From assembly GCA_948099385.1 (NCBI GenBank), contig CANUEZ040000196.1, forward strand, positions 3,393,001-3,457,000: a stretch of DNA of 64,000 nucleotides, read 5' to 3'. This document shows positions 38,635 through 52,174 of this stretch, piece by piece. Origin of the DNA: Fasciola hepatica (Eukaryota; Platyhelminthes; Trematoda; Plagiorchiida; Fasciolidae). A program made the translations under genes and the position numbers. Each line of letters starts with the position of its first letter. Within the stretch, counting starts at the first letter, position 1. Below the pieces are notes generated by a model. It was not told where the DNA came from. It did no database searches and was given only the letters and a program-made list of their open reading frames with translations.

Positions 38635-40326
38635 TCAAGTAAAACCAAAGCATTCCCTTATGAACAATCCACACAGATTTCTCATACAATGCAATAGAGC
38701 AGTAGCAGAGTAGATTTGTATAATATGATTCTCCATGCAGCTTGAACACTGAACTGACCATTGAAAATGATGGAAGCACGGTACAGCTGTTTGATCCGCT
38801 AAGGGAATCATGAGCATTGCACATGGACAGAGCCCACTCGGAGACACGAACAAGGGTTGGGGTGAACGAATGTCAGTCGAACACCCAAATCACAAGGCTA
38901 TCCGATATGGGTCTCAACGCTTTGTTCAACGTATACACTACATGATATAGCACAATCCCCAAATTGGCTTCGGCTTTCGCTTTCGCTTTGAACGGTAACA
39001 ACCAAATTCTCGCACACCGATCCAATCCTATGTTCCATCACTTCTCTATTTATGGGCCTAAGTAAAACCAAGGCATTCCCTTATGAACAATCCACACAGA
39101 TTGCTCATACAATGCAATAGAGCAGTAGCAGAGTAGATTTGTATAATATGATTCTCCATGCAGCTTGAACACTGAACTGACCATTGAAATTTATGAAAGC
39201 ACTGTACAGCTGTTTGATCCGCTAAGGGAATCATGAGCATTGCACGTGGACAGAGCCCACTCGGAGACACGAACAAGGGTTGGGGTGAACGAATGTCAGT
39301 CGAACACCCAAACCACAAGGCTATCCGATATGGGTCTCAACGCTTTGTTCAACAATAACACTACATGATATAGCACAATCCCCAAATTGGCTTCGGCTTT
39401 CGCTTTCGCTTTGAACGGTAACATTAAATTCCCGCTAACCGTTCCAATCCTATGTTCCATCACTTCTCTATTTATGGGCTTAAGTAAAACCAAGGCATTC
39501 CCTTATGAACAATCCACACAGATTGCTCATACAATGCAATAGAGCAGTAGCAGAGTAGATTTGTATAATATGATTCTGCTTGCAGCTTGAACACTGAACT
39601 GACCATTGCAAATTATGGAAGCACTGTACAGCTGTTTGATCCGCTAAGGGAATCATGAGCATTGCACGTGGACAGAGCCCACTCGGAGACACGAACAAGG
39701 GTTGGGGTGAACGAATGTCAGTCGAACACCCAAACCACAAGGCTATCCGATATGGGTCTCAACGCTTCGTTCAACGTATACACTACATGATATAGCACAA
39801 TCCCCAAATTGGCTTCGGCTTTCGCTTTCGCTTTGAACGGTAACATTAAATTCCCGCTAACCGATCCAATCCTATGTTCCATCACTTCTCTATTTATGGG
39901 CTTAAGTAAAACCAAGGCATTCCATTATGAACAATCCACACAGATTGCTCATACAATGCAATAGAGCAGTAGCAGAGTAGATTTGTATAATACGATTCTC
40001 CATGCAGCTTGAACACTGAACTGACCATTGAAAATGATGGAAGCACTGTACAGCTGTTTGATCCGCTAAGGGAATCATGAGCATTGCACATGGACAGAAC
40101 CCACTCGGAGACACGAACAAGGGTTGGGGTGAACGAATGTCAGTCGAACACCCAAACCACAAGGCTATCCGATATGGGTCTCAACGCTTTGTTCAACATA
40201 TACTCTACATGATGTAGCACAATCCCCAAATTGGCTTCGGCTTTCGCTTTCGCTTTGAACGGTAACAACCAAATTCTCGCACACCGATCCAATCCTATGT
40301 TCCATCACTTCTCTATTTATATGGGC
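38635..40326. repeat. HOR unit 1: A-B-C-D (1692 bp)
   Basis: Members start at 38635 (A), 39058 (B), 39480 (C) and 39902 (D). The B member ends with the private CTAACCGTTCC near 39435. The D member has a private TACGATTC at about 39991 in place of TATGATTC. Confidence 0.9.
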
Positions 40327-42018
40327 TCAAGTAAAACCAAAGCATTCCCTTATGAACAATCCACACAGATTTCTCATACAATGCAATAGAGCAGTAGCAG
40401 AGTAGATTTGTATAATATGATTCTCCATGCAGCTTGAACACTGAACTGACCATTGAAAATGATGGAAGCACGGTACAGCTGTTTGATCCGCTAAGGGAAT
40501 CATGAGCATTGCACATGGACAGAGCCCACTCGGAGACACGAACAAGGGTTGGGGTGAACGAATGTCAGTCGAACACCCAAATCACAAGGCTATCCGATAT
40601 GGGTCTCAACGCTTTGTTCAACGTATACACTACATGATATAGCACAATCCCCAAATTGGCTTCGGCTTTCGCTTTCGCTTTGAACGGTAACAACCAAATT
40701 CTCGCACACCGATCCAATCCTATGTTCCATCACTTCTCTATTTATGGGCCTAAGTAAAACCAAGGCATTCCATTATGAACAATCCACACAGATTGCTCAT
40801 ACAATGCAATAGAGCAGTAGCAGAGTAGATTTGTATAATATGATTCTCCATGCAGCTTGAACACTGAACTGACCATTGACAATTATGGAAGCACTGTACA
40901 GCTGTTTGATCCGCTAAGGGAATCATGAGCATTGCACGTGGACAGAGCCCACTCGGAGACACGAACAAGGGTTGGGGTGAACGAATGTCAGTCGAACACC
41001 CAAACCACAAGGCTATCCGATATGGGTCTCAACGCTTCGTTCAACGTATACACTACATGATATAGCACAATCCCCAAATTGGCTTCGGCTTTCGCTTTCG
41101 CTTTGAACGGTAACATTAAATTCCCGCTAACCGATCCAATCCTATGTTCCATCACTTCTCTATTTATGGGCTTAAGTAAAACCAAGGCATTCCCTTATGA
41201 ACAATCCACACAGATTGCTCATACAATGCAATAGAGCAGTAGCAGAGTAGATTTGTATAATATGATTCTGCTTGCAGCTTGAACACTGAACTGACCATTG
41301 CAAATTATGGAAGCACTGTACAGCTGTTTGATCCGCTAAGGGAATCATGAGCATTGCACGTGGACAGAGCCCACTCGGAGACACGAACAAGGGTTGGGGT
41401 GAACGAATGTCAGTCGAACACCCAAACCACAAGGCTATCCGATATGGGTCTCAACGCTTCGTTCAACGTATACACTACATGATGTAGCACAATCCCCAAA
41501 TTGGCTTCGGCTTTCGCTTTCGCTTTGAACGGTAACATTAAATTCCCGCTAACCGATCCAATCCTATGTTCCATCACTTCTCTATTTATGGGCTTAAGTA
41601 AAACCAAGGCATTCCATTATGAACAATCCACACAGATTGCTCATACAATGCAATAGAGCAGTAGCAGAGTAGATTTGTATAATATGATTCTCCATGCAGC
41701 TTGAACACTGAACTGACCATTGAAAATGATGGAAGCACTGTACAGCTGTTTGATCCGCTAAGGGAATCATGAGCATTGCACATGGACAGAACCCACTCGG
41801 AGACACGAACAAGGGTTGGGGTGAACGAATGTCAGTCGAACACCCAAACCACAAGGCTATCCGATATGGGTCTCAACGCTTTGTTCAACATATACTCTAC
41901 ATGATGTAGCACAATCCCCAAATTGGCTTCGGCTTTCGCTTTCGCTTTGAACGGTAACAACCAAATTCTCGCACACCGATCCAATCCTATGTTCCATCAC
42001 TTCTCTATTTATATGGGC
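40327..42018. repeat. HOR unit 2: A-B'-C-D (1692 bp)
   Basis: Members start at 40327, 40750, 41172 and 41594. The B member is a variant: ATTCCATTATG as in type D, GACAATTATGG, and CTTCGTTCAACG in place of CAACAATAACAC, as if part-converted by its neighbours. The C member has TGATGTAGC at 41481, a type D marker. Confidence 0.9.
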
Positions 42019-43288
42019 TCAAGTAAAACCAAAGCATTCCCTTATGAACAATCCACACAGATTTCTCATACAATGCAATAGAGCAGTAGCAGAGTAGATT
42101 TGTATAATATGATTCTCCATGCAGCTTGAACACTGAACTGACCATTGAAAATGATGGAAGCACGGTACAGCTGTTTGATCCGCTAAGGGAATCATGAGCA
42201 TTGCACACGGACAGAGCCCACTCGGAGACACGAACAAGGGTTGGGGTGAACGAATGTCAGTCGAACACCCAAATCACAAGGCTATCCGATATGGGTCTCA
42301 ACGCTTTGTTCAACGTATACACTACATGATATAGCACAATCCCCAAATTGGCTTCGGCTTTCGCTTTCGCTTTGAACGGTAACAACCAAATTCTCGCACA
42401 CCGATCCAATCCTATGTTCCATCACTTCTCTATTTATGGGCCTAAGTAAAACCAAGGCATTCCCTTATGAACAATCCACACAGATTGCTCATACAATGCA
42501 ATAGAGCAGTAGCAGAGTAGATTTGTATAATATGATTCTGCTTGCAGCTTGAACACTGAACTGACCATTGCAAATTATGGAAGCACTGTACAGCTGTTTG
42601 ATCCGCTAAGGGAATCATGAGCATTGCACGTGGACAGAGCCCACTCGGAGACACGAACAAGGGTTGGGGTGAACGAATGTCAGTCGAACACCCAAACCAC
42701 AAGGCTATCCGATATGGGTCTCAACGCTTCGTTCAACGTATACACTACATGATATAGCACAATCCCCAAATTGGCTTCGGCTTTCGCTTTCGCTTTGAAC
42801 GGTAACATTAAATTCCCGCTAACCGATCCAATCCTATGTTCCATCACTTCTCTATTTATGGGCTTAAGTAAAACCAAGGCATTCCATTATGAACAATCCA
42901 CACAGATTGCTCATACAATGCAATAGAGCAGTAGCAGAGTAGATTTGTATAATATGATTCTCCATGCAGCTTGAACACTGAACTGACCATTGAAAATAAT
43001 GGAAGCACTGTACAGCTGTTTGATCCGCTAAGGGAATCATGAGCATTGCACATGGACAGAACCCACTCGGAGACACGAACAAGGGTTGGGGTGAACGAAT
43101 GTCAGTCGAACACCCAAACCACAAGGCTATCCGATATGGGTCTCAACGCTTTGTTCAACATATACTCTACATGATGTAGCACAATCCCCAAATTGGCTTC
43201 GGCTTTCGCTTTCGCTTTGAACGGTAACAACCAAATTCTCGCACACCGATCCAATCCTATGTTCCATCACTTCTCTATTTATATGGGC
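42019..43288. repeat. HOR unit 3: A-C-D (1270 bp, B missing)
   Basis: Members start at 42019 (A), 42442 (C) and 42864 (D). Type B is absent, and A runs straight into C with the GGGCCTAAG junction. The D member has the private AAAATAATGG, shared only with monomer 54711. Confidence 0.9.
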
Positions 43289-44558
43289 TCAAGTAAAACC
43301 AAAGCATTCCCTTATGAACAATCCACACAGATTTCTCATACAATGCAATAGAGCAGTAGCAGAGTAGATTTGTATAATATGATTCTCCATGCAGCTTGAA
43401 CACTGAACTGACCATTGAAAATGATGGAAGCACGGTACAGCTGTTTGATCCGCTAAGGGAATCATGAGCATTGCACATGGACAGAGCCCACTCGGAGACA
43501 CGAACAAGGGTTGGGGTGAACGAATGTCAGTCGAACACCCAAATCACAAGGCTATCCGATATGGGTCTCAACGCTTTGTTCAACGTATACACTACATGAT
43601 ATAGCACAATCCCCAAATTGGCTTCGGCTTTCGCTTTCGCTTTGAACGGTAACAACCAAATTCTCGCACACCGATCCAATCCTATGTTCCATCACTTCTC
43701 TATTTATGGGCCTAAGTAAAACCAAGGCATTCCCTTATGAACAATCCACACAGATTGCTCATACAATGCAATAGAGCAGTAGCAGAGTAGATTTGTATAA
43801 TATGATTCTCCATGCAGCTTGAACACTGAACTGACCATTGAAATTTATGAAAGCACTGTACAGCTGTTTGATCCGCTAAGGGAATCATGAGCATTGCACG
43901 TGGACAGAGCCCACTCGGAGACACGAACAAGGGTTGGGGTGAACGAATGTCAGTCGAACACCCAAATCACAAGGCTATCCGATATGGGTCTCAACGCTTT
44001 GTTCAACAATAACACTACATGATATAGCACAATCCCCAAATTGGCTTCGGCTTTCGCTTTCGCTTTGAACGGTAACATTAAATTCCCGCTAACCGATCCA
44101 ATCCTATGTTCCATCACTTCTCTATTTATGGGCTTAAGTAAAACCAAGGCATTCCCTTATGAACAATCCACACAGATTGCTCATACAATGCAATAGAGCA
44201 GTAGCAGAGTAGATTTGTATAATATGATTCTCCATGCAGCTTGAACACTGAACTGACCATTGAAAATGATGGAAGCACTGTACAGCTGTTTGATCCGCTA
44301 AGGGAATCATGAGCATTGCACATGGACAGAACCCACTCGGAGACACGAACAAGGGTTGGGGTGAACGAATGTCAGTCGAACACCCAAACCACAAGGCTAT
44401 CCGATATGGGTCTCAACGCTTTGTTCAACATATACTCTACATGATGTAGCACAATCCCCAAATTGGCTTCGGCTTTCGCTTTCGCTTTGAACGGTAACAA
44501 CCAAATTCTCGCACACCGATCCAATCCTATGTTCCATCACTTCTCTATTTATATCGGC
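43289..44558. repeat. HOR unit 4: A-B-D (1270 bp, C missing)
   Basis: Members start at 43289 (A), 43712 (B) and 44134 (D). Type C is absent, the reciprocal of unit 3. The D member has ATTCCCTTATG rather than ATTCCATTATG and ends TATATCGGCTCAAG at 44550. Confidence 0.9.
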
Positions 44559-46250
44559 TCAAGTAAAACCAAAGCATTCCCTTATGAACAATCCACACAG
44601 ATTTCTCATACAATGCAATAGAGCAGTAGCAGAGTAGATTTGTATAATATGATTCTCCATGCAGCTTGAACACTGAACTGACCATTGAAAATGATGGAAG
44701 CACGGTACAGCTGTTTGATCCGCTAAGGGAATCATGAGCATTGCACATGGACAGAGCCCACTCGGAGACACGAACAAGGGTTGGGGTGAACGAATGTCAG
44801 TCGAACACCCAAATCACAAGGCTATCCGATATGGGTCTCAACGCTTTGTTCAACGTATACACTACATGATATAGCACAATCCCCAAATTGGCTTCGGCTT
44901 TCGCTTTCGCTTTGAACGGTAACAACCAAATTCTCGCACACCGATCCAATCCTATGTTCCATCACTTCTCTATTTATGGGCCTAAGTAAAACCAAGGCAT
45001 TCCCTTATGAACAATCCACACAGATTGCTCATACAATGCAATAGAGCAGTAGCAGAGTAGATTTGTATAATATGATTCTCCATGCAGCTTGAACACTGAA
45101 CTGACCATTGAAATTTATGGAAGCACTGTACAGCTGTTTGATCCGCTAAGGGAATCATGAGCATTGCACGTGGACAGAGCCCACTCGGAGACACGAACAA
45201 GGGTTGGGGTGAACGAATGTCAGTCGAACACCCAAACCACAAGGCTATCCGATATGGGTCTCAACGCTTTGTTCAACAATAACACTACATGATATAGCAC
45301 AATCCCCAAATTGGCTTCGGCTTTCGCTTTCGCTTTGAACGGTAACATTAAATTCCCGCTAACCGATCCAATCCTATGTTCCATCACTTCTCTATTTATG
45401 GGCTTAAGTAAAACCAAGGCATTCCCTTATGAACAATCCACACAGATTGCTCATACAATGCAATAGAGCAGTAGCAGAGTAGATTTGTATAATATGATTC
45501 TGCTTGCAGCTTGAACACTGAACTGACCATTGCAAATTATGGAAGCACTGTACAGCTGTTTGATCCGCTAAGGGAATCATGAGCATTGCACGTGGACAGA
45601 GCCCACTCGGAGACACGAACAAGGGTTGGGGTGAACGAATGTCAGTCGAACACCCAAACCACAAGGCTATCCGATATGGGTCTCAACGCTTCGTTCAACG
45701 TATACACTACATGATATAGCACAATCCCCAAATTGGCTTCGGCTTTCGCTTTCGCTTTGAACGGTAACATTAAATTCCCGCTAACCGATCCAATCCTATG
45801 TTCCATCACTTCTCTATTTATGGGCTTAAGTAAAACCAAGGCATTCCATTATGAACAATCCACACAGATTGCTCATACAATGCAATAGAGCAGTAGCAGA
45901 GTAGATTTGTATAATATGATTCTCCATGCAGCTTGAACACTGAACTGACCATTGAAAATGATGGAAGCACTGTACAGCTGTTTGATCCGCTAAGGGAATC
46001 ATGAGCATTGCACATGGACAGAACCCACTCGGAGACACGAACAAGGGTTGGGGTGAACGAATGTCAGTCGAACACCCAAACCACAAGGCTATCCGATATG
46101 GGTCTCAACGCTTTGTTCAACATATACTCTACATGATGTAGCACAATCCCCAAATTGGCTTCGGCTTTCGCTTTCGCTTTGAACGGTAACAACCAAATTC
46201 TCGCACACCGATCCAATCCTATGTTCCATCACTTCTCTATTTATATGGGC
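44559..46250. repeat. HOR unit 5: A-B-C-D (1692 bp)
   Basis: Members start at 44559, 44982, 45404 and 45826. Canonical four-monomer unit. The B member has AAATTTATGGAAGC where the other B copies with AAATTTATG read GAAAGC. Confidence 0.9.
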
Positions 46251-48365
46251 TCAAGTAAAACCAAGGCATTCCCTTATGAACAATCCACACAGATTTCTCA
46301 TACACTGCAATAGAGCAGTAGCAGAGTAGATTTGTATAATATGATTCTGCTTGCAGCTTGAACACTGAACTGACCATTGAAAATGATGGAAGCACGGTAC
46401 AGCTGTTTGATCCGCTAAGGGAATCATGAGCATTGCACATGGACAGAGCCCACTCGGAGACACGAACAAGGGTTGGGGTGAACGAATGTCAGTCGAACAC
46501 CCAAATCACAAGGCTATCCGATATGGGTCTCAACGCTTTGTTCAACGTATACACTACATGATATAGCACAATCCCCAAATTGGCTTCGGCTTTCGCTTTC
46601 GCCTTGAACGGTAACAACCAAATTCTCGCACACCGATCCAATCCTATGTTCCATCACTTCTCTATTTATGGGCCTAAGTAAAACCAAGGCATTCCCTTAT
46701 GAACAATCCACACAGATTGCTCATACAATGCAATAGAGCAGTAGCAGAGTAGATTTGTATAATATGATTCTCCATGCAGCTTGAACACTGAACTGACCAT
46801 TGAAATTTATGAAAGCACTGTACAGCTGTTTGATCCGCTAAGGGAATCATGAGCATTGCACGTGGACAGAGCCCACTCGGAGACACGAACAAGGGTTGGG
46901 GTGAACGAATGTCAGTCGAACACCCAAACCACAAGGCTATCCGATATGGGTCTCAACGCTTTGTTCAACAATAACACTACATGATATAGCACAATCCCCA
47001 AATTGGCTTCGGCTTTCGCTTTCGCTTTGAACGGTAACATTAAATTCCCGCTAACCGATCCAATCCTATGTTCCATCACTTCTCTATTTATGGGCCTAAG
47101 TAAAACCAAGGCATTCCCTTATGAACAATCCACACAGATTGCTCATACAATGCAATAGAGCAGTAGCAGAGTAGATTTGTATAATATGATTCTCCATGCA
47201 GCTTGAACACTGAACTGACAATTGAAAATTATGAAAGCACTGTACAGCTGTTTGCTCCGCTAAGGGAATCATGACCGTTGCACATGGACAGAACCCACTC
47301 GGAGACACGAACAAGGGTTGGGGTGAACGAATGTCAGTCGAACACCCAAACCACAAGGCTATCCGATATGGGTCTCAACGCTTTGTTCAACATATACAAT
47401 ACATGATATAGCACAATCCCCAAATTGGCTTCGGCTTTCGCTTTCGCTTTGAACGGTAACAACCAAATTCTCGCACACCGATCCAATCCTATGTTCCATC
47501 ACTTCTCTATTTATGGGCCTAAGTAAAACCAAGGCATTCCCTTATGAACAATCCACACAGATTGCTCATACAATGCAATAGAGCAGTAGCAGAGTAGATT
47601 TGTATAATATGATTCTGCTTGCAGCTTGAACACTGAACTGACCATTGCAAATTATGGAAGCACTGTACAGCTGTTTGATCCGCTAAGGGAATCATGAGCA
47701 TTGCACGTGGACAGAGCCCACTCGGAGACACGAACAAGGGTTGGGGTGAACGAATGTCAGTCGAACACCCAAACCACAAGGCTATCCGATATGGGTCTCA
47801 ACGCTTCGTTCAACGTATACACTACATGATATAGCACAATCCCCAAATTGGCTTCGGCTTTCGCTTTCGCTTTGAACGGTAACATTAAATTCCCGCTAAC
47901 CGATCCAATCCTATGTTCCATCACTTCTCTATTTATGGGCTTAAGTAAAACCAAGGCATTCCATTATGAACAATCCACACAGATTGCTCATACAATGCAA
48001 TAGAGCAGTAGCAGAGTAGATTTGTATAATATGATTCTCCATGCAGCTTGAACACTGAACTGACCATTGAAAATGATGGAAGCACTGTACAGCTGTTTGA
48101 TCCGCTAAGGGAATCATGAGCATTGCACATGGACAGAACCCACTCGGAGACACGAACAAGGGTTGGGGTGAACGAATGTCAGTCGAACACCCAAACCACA
48201 AGGCTATCCGATATGGGTCTCAACGCTTTGTTCAACATATACTCTACATGATGTAGCACAATCCCCAAATTGGCTTCGGCTTTCGCTTTCGCTTTGAACG
48301 GTAACAACCAAATTCTCGCACACCGATCCAATCCTATGTTCCATCACTTCTCTATTTATATGGGC
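46251..48365. repeat. HOR unit 6: A-B-E-C-D (2115 bp)
   Basis: Members start at 46251 (A), 46674 (B), 47096 (E), 47519 (C) and 47941 (D). An extra E monomer sits between B and C. The A member is a hybrid, with TTCTGCTTGCAGC from type C plus a private ACACTGCAATAG near 46303. Confidence 0.9.
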
Positions 48366-50480
48366 TCAAGTAAAACCAAAGCATTCCCTTATGAACAATC
48401 CACACAGATTTCTCATACAATGCAATAGAGCAGTAGCAGAGTAGATTTGTATAATATGATTCTCCATGCAGCTTGAACACTGAACTGACCATTGAAAATG
48501 ATGGAAGCACGGTACAGCTGTTTGATCCGCTAAGGGAATCATGAGCATTGCACATGGACAGAGCCCACTCGGAGACACGAACAAGGGTTGGGGTGAACGA
48601 ATGTCAGTCGAACACCCAAATCACAAGGCTATCCCATATGGGTCTGAACGCTTTGTTCAACGTATACACTACATGATATAGCACAATCCCCAAATTGGCT
48701 TCGGCTTTCGCTTTCGCTTTGAACGGTAACAACCAAATTCTCGCACACCGATCCAATCCTATGTTCCATCACTTCTCTATTTATGGGCCTAAGTAAAACC
48801 AAGGCATTCCCTTATGAACAATCCACACAGATTGCTCATACAATGCAATAGAGCAGTAGCAGAGTAGATTTGTATAATATGATTCTCCATGCAGCTTGAA
48901 CACTGAACTGACCATTGAAATTTATGAAAGCACTGTACAGCTGTTTGATCCGCTAAGGGAATCATGAGCATTGCACGTGGACAGAGCCCACTCGGAGACA
49001 CGAACAAGGGTTGGGGTGAACGAATGTCAGTCGAACACCCAAACCACAAGGCTATCCGATATGGGTCTCAACGCTTCGTTCAACGTATACACTACATGAT
49101 ATAGCACAATCCCCAAATTGGCTTCGGCTTTCGCTTTCGCTTTGAACGGTAACATTAAATTCCCGCTAACCGATCCAATCCTATGTTCCATCACTTCTCT
49201 ATTTATGGGCTTAAGTAAAACCAAGGCATTCCCTTATGAACAATCCACACAGATTGCTCATACAATGCAATAGAGCAGTAGCAGAGTAGATTTGTATAAT
49301 ATGATTCTCCATGCAGCTTGAACACTGAACTGACAATTGAAAATTATGAAAGCACTGTACAGCTGTTTGCTCCGCTAAGGGAATCATGACCGTTGCACAT
49401 GGACAGAACCCACTCGGAGACACGAACAAGGGTTGGGGTGAACGAATGTCAGTCGAACACCCAAACCACAAGGCTATCCCATATGGGTCTCAACGCTTTG
49501 TTCAACATATACAATACATGATATAGCACAATCCCCAAATTTGCTTCGGCTTTCGCTTTCGCTTTGAACGGTAACAACCAAATTCTCGCACACCGATCCA
49601 ATCCTATGTTCCATCACTTCTCTATTTATGGGCCTAAGTAAAACCAAGGCATTCCCTTATGAACAATCCACACAGATTGCTCATACAATGCAATAGAGCA
49701 GTAGCAGAGTAGATTTGTATAATATGATTCTGCTTGCAGCTTGAACACTGAACTGACCATTGCAAATTATGGAAGCACTGTACAGCTGTTTGATCCGCTA
49801 AGGGAATCATGAGCATTGCACGTGGACAGAGCCCACTCGGAGACACGAACAAGGGTTGGGGTGAACGAATGTCAGTCGAACACCCAAACCACAAGGCTAT
49901 CCGATATGGGTCTCAACGCTTCGTTCAACGTATACACTACATGATATAGCACAATCCCCAAATTGGCTTCGGCTTTCGCTTTCGCTTTGAACGGTAACAT
50001 TAAATTCCCGCTAACCGATCCAATCCTATGTTCCATCACTTCTCTATTTATGGGCTTAAGTAAAACCAAGGCATTCCATTATGAACAATCCACACAGATT
50101 GCTCATACAATGCAATAGAGCAGTAGCAGAGTAGATTTGTATAATATGATTCTCCATGCAGCTTGAACACTGAACTGACCATTGAAAATGATGGAAGCAC
50201 TGTACAGCTGTTTGATCCGCTAAGGGAATCATGAGCATTGCACATGGACAGAACCCACTCGGAGACACGAACAAGGGTTGGGGTGAACGAATGTCAGTCG
50301 AACACCCAAACCACAAGGCTATCCGATATGGGTCTCAACGCTTTGTTCAACATATACTCTACATGATGTAGCACAATCCCCAAATTGGCTTCGGCTTTCG
50401 CTTTCGCTTTGAACGGTAACAACCAAATTCTCGCACACCGATCCAATCCTATGTTCCATCACTTCTCTATTTATATGGGC
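48366..50480. repeat. HOR unit 7: A-B-E-C-D (2115 bp)
   Basis: Members start at 48366, 48789, 49211, 49634 and 50056. Same five-monomer order as unit 6 at an offset of 2115 bp, so the E insertion was itself duplicated. The B member has CTTCGTTCAACG instead of CAACAATAACAC. Confidence 0.9.
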
Positions 50481-52174
50481 TCAAGTAAAACCAAAGCATT
50501 CCCTTATGAACAATCCACACAGATTTCTCATACAATGCAATAGAGCAGTAGCAGAGTAGATTTGTATAATATGATTCTCCATGCAGCTTGAACACTGAAC
50601 TGACCATTGAAAATGATGGAAGCACGGTACAGCTGTTTGATCCGCTAAGGGAATCATGAGCATTGCACATGGACAGAGCCCACTCGGAGACACGAACAAG
50701 GGTTGGGGTGAACGATTGTCAGTCGGACACCCAAATCACAAGGCTATCCCATATGGGTCTCAACGCTTTGTTCAACGTATACACTACATGATATAGCACA
50801 ATCCCCAAATTGGCTTCGGCTTTCGCTTTCGCTTTGAACGGTAACAACCAAATTCTCGCACACCGATCCAATCCTATGTTCCATCACTTCTCTATTTATG
50901 GGCCTAAGTAAAACCAAGGCATTCCATTATGAACAATCCACACAGATTGCTCATACAATGCAATAGAGCAGTAGCAGAGTAGATTTGTATAATATGATTC
51001 TCCATGCAGCTTGAACACTGAACTGACCATTGAAATTTATGAAAGCACTGTACAGCTGTTTGATCCGCTAAGGGAATCATGAGCATTGCACGTGGACAGA
51101 GCCCACTCGGAGACACGAACAAGGGTTGGGGTGAACGAATGTCAGTCGAACACCCAAACCACAAGGCTATCCGATATGGGTCTCAACGCTTTGTTCAACA
51201 ATAACACTACATGATATAGCACAATCCCCAAATTGGCTTCGGCTTTCGCTTTCGCTTTGAACGGTAACATTAAATTCCCGCTAACCGATCCAATCCTATG
51301 TTCCATCACTTCTCTATTTATGGGCTTAAGTAAAACCAAGGCATTCCCTTATGAACAATCCACACAGATTGCTCATACAATGCAATAGAGCAGTAGCAGA
51401 GTAGATTTGTATAATATGATTCTGCTTGCAGCTTGAACACTGAACTGACCATTGCAAATTATGGAAGCACTGTACAGCTGTTTGATCCGCTAAGGGAATC
51501 ATGAGCATTGCACGTGGACAGAGCCCACTCGGAGACACGAACAAGGGTTGGGGTGAACGAATGTCAGTCGAACACCCAAACCACAAGGCTATCCGATATG
51601 GGTCTCAACGCTTCGTTCAACGTATACACTACATGATATAGCACAATCCCCAAATTGGCTTCGGCTTTCGCTTTCGCTTTGAACGGTAACATTAAATTCC
51701 CGCTAACCGATCCAATCCTATGTTCCATCACTTCTCTATTTATGGGCTTAAGTAAAACCAAGGCATTCCATTATGAACAATCCCCACACAGATTGCTCAT
51801 ACAATGCAATAGAGCAGTAGCAGAGTAGATTTGTATAATATGATTCTCCATGCAGCTTGAACACTGAACTGACCATTGAAAATGATGGAAGCACTGTACA
51901 GCTGTTTGATCCGCTAAGGGAATCATGAGCATTGCACATGGACAGAACCCACTCGGAGACACGAACAAGGGTTGGGGTGAACGAATGTCAGTCGAACACC
52001 CAAACCACAAGGCTATCCGATATGGGTCTCAACGCTTTGTTCAACATATACTCTACATGATGTAGCACAATCCCCAAATTGGCTTCGGCTTTCGCTTTCG
52101 CTTTGAACGGTAACAACCAAATTCTCGCACACCGATCCAATCCTATGTTCCATCACTTCTCTATTTATATGGGC
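50481..52174. repeat. HOR unit 8: A-B-C-D (1694 bp)
   Basis: Members start at 50481, 50904, 51326 and 51748. The D member is 427 bp: its usual +2 junction plus a second 2-bp insertion, CAATCCCCACACAG at about 51779, making it the longest monomer in the window. The A member has GATTGTCAGTCGGAC near 50714. Confidence 0.9.

Noticed and set aside
39419..39442. CENP-B box-like sequence around ATTCCCGCTAACCG
   Set aside because: On the minus strand it shows CGGG, but the required TTCG and the A three bases before CGGG are not at the right spacing. No copy examined matches nTTCGnnnnAnnCGGGn.
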